A DNA stretch of 64,000 nucleotides from Rhodocollybia butyracea (taxonomy: Eukaryota; Basidiomycota; Agaricomycetes; Agaricales; Omphalotaceae). The notes under the pieces were generated by a model. That model was not told where the DNA came from and searched no databases. It worked only from the letters and a program-made list of their open reading frames with translations. Position numbers and translations under genes: made by a program. This document shows, in pieces, positions 57,079 to 64,000 of this stretch (its first letter is position 1; each line of letters begins with the position of its first letter). The stretch covers positions 1-64,000 of the forward strand of contig JADNRY010000089.1 in the NCBI GenBank assembly GCA_015501585.1, written 5' to 3'.

Positions 57079-60000
57079 CAGGAAACGATCCCCAAATCAT
57101 TTAAATACACAACATTATCTACCATGGTACTATTTAAATGTACTAGAGTACTTTACACCTACAATACCAGTTCTCTTTATTCCTCCTCACCGAAGTACTC
57201 ACTAAAGAAGACGAGATTTAGATGGATTTAAATGGATTTACATAAAACTCACTGACGAAATAGCTGTACTGAGTTGCACTAGGTTGCACTCCTTGATAGG
57301 ATAGAAATGAGATTTAAATCAATTTAAACACATTTAAATCATATTCACCTGAGAAGCACAAGTAGTCAGCTGCGGTACTAAGGAAGAAATTTAAATTGAT
57401 TTAAAGAGATTTAAAAGAAACATACCAGAGAGGTGCAAGTGCTCAGTTGCATTGCAGTTCAACTTGTACATGTCTCCGAAAACTAATCCGCATCCCAGAT
57501 CCACCCAGCCCGGCGAAAACCTTCGATAAGCGACGCGTCCGCCTGAATATTTTTGGGGTACAGATCTTCATCGACATCGGTCAACGGTGGAGTCTCACAG
57601 ATCACGAAATGCACATGCCTGGCCCATCCTGAGCGCCGCTTCAACATCAGCAAGTTCATTGAGATTGTACCAAGTACAGTGTCCGCATTCTTGGTTAAAG
57701 GCGATAATCCCGGTCAAGTCCAAGTACTGAAATTGGAAATCGGAATAAGTCCAAGCTCCAGTAGAAATTTGGGATAAGCCCGAATTTCTAGCAGTCGGGA
57801 AAAACCCGAACTGCACCAAATGCAAGAGTTTAGGCTAGTGGTGGCGATGAACTTCAAGTTTGAACTTCAAGACAAAAAGAAAACGGTAGAGCGTGACCTG
57901 CTCCATTGTTGGCCACGTGACTAATCATCGTCCAGTGTTGCTGTGCTTCAAATTCTCTCACCAACAGGTTTGCTGCAGTTTTCTGCGGGCTATCAAGACG
58001 GTATTACGTCGCTTGATTCTGTAGCTCGCCCTTGGCAGCTGAGACCCCTGCTTCATCGACATCTTTTATCTTACACTACTAGCAGTGGGCCAGCGCTAAC
58101 GCGTGGCGATTACTCGGGCAGTTAAGTGGTGGAGAAAAGACATAGCATGTTCTTATAGTACAGTAATACAATGTTAGTACACCAATACAAAGATTTCATT
58201 GCATACTCTGTAGCATCGACCTTTAATCAGGAGACAATTCTCTTTTGGGATCATGTTAAGTTCCAAGTCGGGCTTTTCTCCACCGTCGGGCGTAGCGATT
58301 ACTGTGACCCAGGAAGGGGTTTAAAGGGCCATCGGGAAAGTTGAAGTAATGATTGTGATTCAAGTTGTTATCGTGATAATTCTAGCGAAGTCTCTTCTTT
58401 TTAGATTTGGTTATAAGAGTGTCGCCTCAAATGTCTTGAAATGTTGTATTGCTTACTGACATGCCGTAGAATCAACGAAAGCCCCCGCAATGTGGTCTGT
58501 TTCCCTCTAGGAAGAAACTGAAATCCCGAACCTGTATCCCATGACCAGCCCATGACCAACAGACGTACAATTCTCGAGCAAATCGCCGCTTCCTACTCAC
58601 CCATTCATCCGAAAACTCCTTCAGCATATATTTTACCTCCTCAAATGGGCAGGAGTTTCTGGGCACAGACCACATCCAGACAACCACTGGAAAAGTCACG
58701 GTGCTCGTGTTTTACTTTCTGTTGGTTTTGCTCCCTCTGCAGTGGAACACGACTTCCTCAGCAACGATCCACCAGTCTGCCAGGTATGTACAATATTGAA
58801 CATTCTCATCACTAATAATTGATAACTATATGACAGTGAATTAGTGGGACACTGAGCGTCACCAAACACGGGTTGAAGTTTGAAACACCCACGCAATTGC
58901 GATAGAATATCACCCCCAAGTTTCGAAACTGATATCCAAGCATTGGAGAGTTAGTATTATCTGCTTCCTTTATGGCTTATGCTAGCAAATGCCCGCTCCC
59001 GGAAGGTTGTTCATCATGCTGGTTGCTCAATGACCATAATATTTTGGGTTTACCTCTCCTCATCCATTCTGCATATGAAACTCAGCGAGTTCATTTAGCG
59101 GCGTCGCTGCCATCGTACCACATAATTCCAACGAAGTGTAAACTTTACCGTCGTTCCTCATCTTCAATTTTCACCATCAACAGTATCCAGGCAGATATGG
59201 TGTCTCAAACTCAATTTCCCATTACATCCCTTCTCCCACTGTCATACAACACAATATCCACAGTACTTGATAATTTATAGTAAGTACTACTACTGTACTG
59301 TGGGCCGAATTGAAGATGCGATCAGCGCATTTTTCTCCTAATCAGGATATATTACAGCGGAAGTAATTACTATAACGGAATTAAGGTACCGATCTTTCAG
59401 AACAGAAACTCGGCAATAAATTGCCCTCGTAATATACACCCAGCGGTTAGTACTAGTCAGCCCGAATACTCTCGAAAATGAAGCAAACAGCTACCTTTGA
59501 CAGAGGTCCAAGGGGAATCTTAACTTAGCAACAAATGAGCATTACATGAACTCCTGGAACGGGAAAGCAATTTCTGAGTCCAGCGCTAGCCCTCACTGAG
59601 ATTGATGGTCACGAGAAATCGCTTTGACCGGCCATACATAAGAACAATAGCCACTTTTGTCCTTTGTCCACCAACCACCACCTTCTCTCTTTCCCTGTGC
59701 ACCTAAGACTGATGCTAACCACTATCACGGGAACTCCCAACAACACTCTAACGTCATAATCTTGAGGTTCCGATAGACATTTGACTGCACGAGGTTGAAA
59801 TGGGGCAAGATGTATCTATTCAAGTGCTAACGATTTCGAGACATGTTTATTCAAAGGTATTAAAATGAGTATTTTAAAGGCATTGATTTAAATGTGATTT
59901 AAATGGTTGTGGCCTCAGGCTGAGGAGAGCACAATCCAAGCACAATCCTTTCAAGTGGGCTTTAAATGCATGGACCTTGCCAAAGAGGGCGCAATAGAAG

Positions 60001-60171
60001 TGTGGATAGTATAAAAGGAAGTTTAAATTGATTTAAATGCGATTTAAATGCATGAGGAGAGAGAGAGGGCTATCTGCCTGGAGAGAGCGAACGAAACGTG
60101 TAATTAAATATATTTGAATAGTACGATGGTAGATAACGTTGAGTATTTAGTTAAAATGGTACTCGTCTTTA
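57079..60171. mobile_element. 3.1-kb element with terminal inverted repeats
   Basis: Flanked by an 8-bp direct repeat CAGGATCC (57071-57078 and 60172-60179); the homologous spacer in the first duplicate (near 51580) is uninterrupted. The ends are imperfect inverted repeats of about 65 bp: left AACATTATCTACCATGGTAC matches right, in reverse complement, AACGTTATCTACCATCGTAC. Both subterminal regions (57090-57415 and 59880-60115) are rich in ATTTAAAT palindromes. I recognise no transposase inside, so it looks non-autonomous or decayed. An 8-bp duplication fits the hAT group, but the end bases are not diagnostic. Confidence 0.7.
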
Positions 60172-60179
60172 CAGGATCC

Positions 60180-61100
60180 ACACTAGTACAGTTATTTCGA
60201 GGTCAGAACTGCTCAACGCATAGAGAGGAAAACGTCAAAATCCTATCTTCCCAAGTCCACCCACTAGACAACAACTCCATTCCGTACAATTCCGACTCTA
60301 CAGTGTCTCCATTACTATACCATGCCGCTCGTGCGCTAAAGCTTCCAGACTGCTTTAAACAGAATTATTTGTCTGCATTCGCTCACAACCGCAAAGCACC
60401 TTCATCTTCCGACAAATATTCTCCATAGACAAGCGCAGTTGCTTCCAGTTCATGGTTACAATCGGTCTCATTGTCCCATTCGCTTTTACGCCCTCGCGTG
60501 CACCATACGTACTTTCAGTCCCTACGCCGTGATGTTCGCGTAACAGTATAAGCTTGAGGATATTTCCTCCGAACGCGAATAATCCGAATGTCTCATCGCA
60601 TCGTTATCTTCTGCTTCGACAGATGACAATGACGATGGCAGGAGAGTGCTTCAGAACCTCAACGTAACACACGCTGCCCACGTCCTCACGCTTGCATTCG
60701 CGCTCTCGCTCCCATGCCAGTTCACACTTTGCAGATGATGAGTTATTCGATTTATCCTCTCTTTTGTTCATGTACGATGGGCGAAACCGCAACAGGAGCT
60801 GAACAGGGAGCGTTATATATACTTAAACTCTAATGCGACGGTGAACCATCCCATTTTCATACTGCATAGTAGTGTACTCAATTTCCATGTTGAATCTTTC
60901 GTAGAACGTTCTCAAATCTCAACATTTTCCAGCTTCTTCAAATCAAACCTTGTAAAGCCATTTGCCTAAAACTCGTTCTTAGTCATGATGTGAATGTATT
61001 CTCTAGAAATGCCGGCGCCGGGGCATAATGACAAGCCATAACAATCACTGTTGCTTTCAACTTGGATCATCTTGGATCGGTCGGCTTTGCTTTGCTCGCA
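60180..61100. promoter_or_regulatory. Duplicated spacer upstream of P450-3
   Basis: Aligns with 51580-52849 but lacks the C run and the MITE-like element. The open frame at 60114-60428 straddles the element boundary and is not real. Its right end should hold the P450-3 promoter. Confidence 0.5.
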
Positions 61101-63389
61101 ATGATTGTCAACAGCTACTTGCTTACTCTCAGTGCTCTGATCCTTGGGGCTTCTTACTTGTTTCGGAGATTGCAGCGTAAGCAGCGCCGTATGGGGCAAG
61201 AGCTTCCAATGGCTGTAAGTATCTCATCTAACACACTTGGTGGCCGCAACTCAACAGGCACTCTAGGACTTGAAGCAAGCAAGCTGGATTTGGGGGCATG
61301 AATTCAAAATTTTCCAACATGAGGCTTGTGAGATGTACATTGAGTGGGCAGCATCGCTTGGGCCAATGTACAGGGTTAAGGCAGCTCTATTCCAACCAGA
61401 AATCGTATGTGTACCACTCGAGATCAATGTACTTATTGCTCTCATAAGACTAAGCTACTTTGGCGCTAGATTATCGTGGGGGACAACTCCGCTGCTCGTC
61501 ACATACTCCAAAACTGTTATACTAGTTATGGTGCGTCTCAACTCTCACAAGCCTTTTGAGATCTTAGTTCATATTTGCTTGGCCATATATTTCCAGTGAA
61601 AGCACCAGCGTTTCAGGGACTCCTCAGAAGCCACCTTGGAAACGGTCTTGCAACGGTTGAAGGCGAAGAGCATAAATATCAACGCAGACTGCTAGCACCA
61701 GCTTTCACGTATGTACTGTTTCCCATGTGACGAAAGTTCATGCTTAAAAATATCAACTTAGATCGGGTGCTGTAGAAGCCATGGCTGATGATATATTCTC
61801 CTGTGTTGACAAGGTCAATCAATTATATCTCAGGCTATGTATCAATCTCAGTGACGAGCTCATGCATTGTACCAGATGACCCAAAATCTGCGTTCTGCTT
61901 TGATAGATACTGGCGAAACAAATGACACTGGCGTTGTAGATATGGTTCCTATTATGTCTGCTTGCACGTAAGTTTTGCTCGAACCGAAAATTTTTGGACA
62001 TTTTCTTCAATTGAATATGGAATCAGCCTGGATATCATAGGACGAGTCGGATTTGGACATGATTTCGAATGTGGAAAGAGCACAGAGGCGAAAGCAATCA
62101 TTTCTGCCTGGCATCAAGATGTGGTCAAACTCCAGACATTTGCAGGGTTCATGGCCCCCATCTTGATTAATGTTTTTCCTTGGATTACGAGGTTACCCAT
62201 ACCAGCTTTTCAAGACGGCATAATAAAACGGATCGTATACAGACTGGCAGGAAAACTTGTGTCAGCCAATTCCAACAACATGAATGCCAGCGGTAATGAT
62301 ATACTATCTCTCCTACTCAAGAGCGACCAAAATACGGAGGATAAATCGGAACCTCGATTCACTACCACTGAATTACTCGATAATGTACTAAGTGCCGTTG
62401 CTCATACTGCCTCAGTTTGCTGATTCCCCGTTTGCATTGATAGATTACCACTCTCTTGTGTGTCAAACGGAATTTACCACGTATTATAGCTCACGAACTA
62501 TGTACAGACTGGCTGGGCATGAAACAAGTGCAATTACGGTGGACTTCATATTGCTTAACTTGGCCCAAAATCCCAAAATTCAACGCAAGCTCCAACAAGA
62601 AATTAGGACGATACCCTCTCTGGATTATAACAGTATTGTTGGACTTGAGTATCTTGAAGCCGTGGTAAAAGAGGGGTATGTCAATTGGGTCCTTTCGAAG
62701 CGTTTAACCACAAATTTGAGTTTTTGAATTTCAGGCTACGTTTACACCCTGTTGAAGGGCTCACAGAGCGTATGGCTCTTCAAGATGATGTGATACCACT
62801 TAAGCATGCCATCCATACCGAAAGCGGAGAAATAGTATCCTCCTTTGCTGTTAAAGCTGGCCAGGTTTGTGTCTGTATTTTTACTGCCACTTGCTCGACT
62901 TATTGTTCACACATTCAGGTACTCCGGGTTCCTTGGTTCGTTTTGAACATTAATAAACAAGTCTGGGGAAACAATGCGTCCGAATTCATCCCTGAACGAT
63001 GGATCGAGCCTGGAGGTGTTCCTCCCTTAGACGAACTGCCTCATGGGCCATGGGGGGAGTATCTTCATTTTGTACGTGACGTCTTGTATCCCAATAATTT
63101 TTTCCAAACGCTGAGATGAATTGCATGCTGTGCAGCTGATGGCCCACGAAGTTGCATTGGTTATCGACTAGGTGAGCTCTCGCATGTCCTTGTTTTCATC
63201 GTGTTTTCCCGAGCGATTTTGATCTCAGCTGTATTGGAACTGAAGATAATTATCGCTGTTCTGGTGCGCTCATTCGAATTTGAGTGTACAGAGGTAAAGA
63301 TTGTCCAGCGTTTATCTCCGAGCTTGCAGCCCTTTGCTGATGGTAAGGCTGGTTCGATGCCACTCAAAGTATCACTGGCAGAGTTGTAA
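61101..63389 (+). CDS. Cytochrome P450, copy 3, with one frame break
   Basis: Close paralogue of the gene at 52850 with the same exon plan, including a 14-nt exon at 62444-62457. Anchor MIVNSYLLTLSALILGASYL, YQRRLLAPAFT, I-helix ITTLLLAGHETSAI, ExxR as EGLR, FIPERW, haem loop SDGPRSCIGYRLG. A single base seems missing in the G run at about 63052-63057 (six G where the paralogue has TGGGGCGG); without it the exon end SSF does not join the haem exon in frame. That would cut off the haem cysteine and kill the enzyme if real. All other junctions agree with copy 2. Confidence 0.8.
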
Positions 63390-64000
63390 TATACTTATAT
63401 CGTAGCCTCGATCCAATTCTATGAGGCCAAATTAAGAATTCATAAATAAAAATCGACCGCAGTAAGCTACACCTCTAAAATTGTAGAGTTTGCTTTTCCA
63501 GTCATCACGATCAACTAAAATCAAGGACACCTAATGAGTAACGTCGTGCAGAGAGATTCTTCAAGACGAACACACTTTCACAGCACTTGGAGGGGCTTTC
63601 AGTATACGCTTCAATCGCAGAATCACTGACGGTCCCTTAACTTTCCCAATGCATGGTCAACATTGTAGCGTCGCAGGATTTATTCCGTTGAGGGCTATAA
63701 GCCCTGAATACGAGTATGAGAGATGCCGAGTGTAAAGGGGGTGGATACACTATCTTCGAACCGTGCATATCTAGTGACGAGTTCTTGAGGAAATCGATAT
63801 CAGTTTATAAGTAAACTTTAGCAACGAAGCTTCGAAGCTCCGGAGGAACCTCAACTTTCCTGTTTTTACCGACACGGTAGGTTTGGGTTCCTGCCATTGC
63901 AAGTTGTACAGGTGAACGGGACTAAACGCGCTTCGATGATCATTGAGGGAAGAAGAAAGCGGAGTGGATAAGGAGGATTGCTGGTGCTGGGTGACGGAGA
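63390..64000. other. Gene-free right edge
   Basis: The first 80 bases match the 3' flank of P450-2 (AATTAAGAATTCAT...AAAAATCGACC). Beyond that nothing is recognised. Confidence 0.4.

Noticed and set aside
60114..60428. 104-codon open frame
   Set aside because: It crosses the boundary of the 3.1-kb inserted element, so it is accidental.
1..64000. CRISPR arrays, operons, rRNA genes
   Set aside because: None seen; the gene structure is that of a eukaryote.

Overview
The window is nuclear DNA from a filamentous basidiomycete, most likely an agaricomycete mushroom. The genes are cut by many introns of about 48-60 bases with GT...AG ends and there are no operons. Families seen are F-box/LRR-like proteins, dynamin/Mx-like GTPases, aldo-keto reductases, basidiomycete-style P450s, NACHT/NLR relics and a small cysteine-rich secreted protein. 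The species is not identifiable from sequence alone.

Layout. 0.3-1.6 kb (-): a carrier-like membrane protein gene with two frame breaks. 2.1-8.3 kb (+): a tandem pair of dynamin-like GTPase genes, both carrying frame lesions, one of them shared. 8.5-22 kb (-): an F-box array with one divergent gene, three intact paralogues of about 540 aa and a fourth that has lost its F-box exon. Its missing head lies 8.6 kb away on the other strand, which points to an inversion of about 22,035-30,604. Inside that segment are one X/Y gene pair and two intact aldo-keto reductase genes. 30.8-34.3 kb: a decayed gene and two unrecognised genes. 35.4-41.4 kb: two more copies of family X and one more of family Y. 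42.4 kb: a small secreted 8-Cys protein. 43-47 kb: gene-poor DNA with a 69-bp minisatellite and degenerate duplicated segments. 47.3-63.4 kb (+): three P450 genes and a scrambled P450 fragment, interleaved with two NLR relics, a 3.1-kb terminal-inverted-repeat element and a short MITE-like element.

The region behaves as a duplication-rich accessory block. Most genes have a paralogue within the window, and breakpoints, relics and insertions lie between them. No metabolic pathway is evident: the P450s and reductases are oxidoreductases of unknown substrate, and the F-box proteins would act as substrate receptors of SCF ubiquitin ligases. The least explained unit is the divergent X/Y pair. Two unrecognised protein families are transcribed away from one shared promoter, the pair is duplicated as a unit, and every X promoter carries a CACGTG box at about the same distance from its start codon.

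Exon joins were worked out by hand by comparing paralogues. Where total coding length divides by three (both reductases, all X and Y genes, P450-2, the F-box genes) I trust the models. The frame breaks in other genes are mostly single-base losses in G or C runs, so they could be assembly errors as easily as real mutations.
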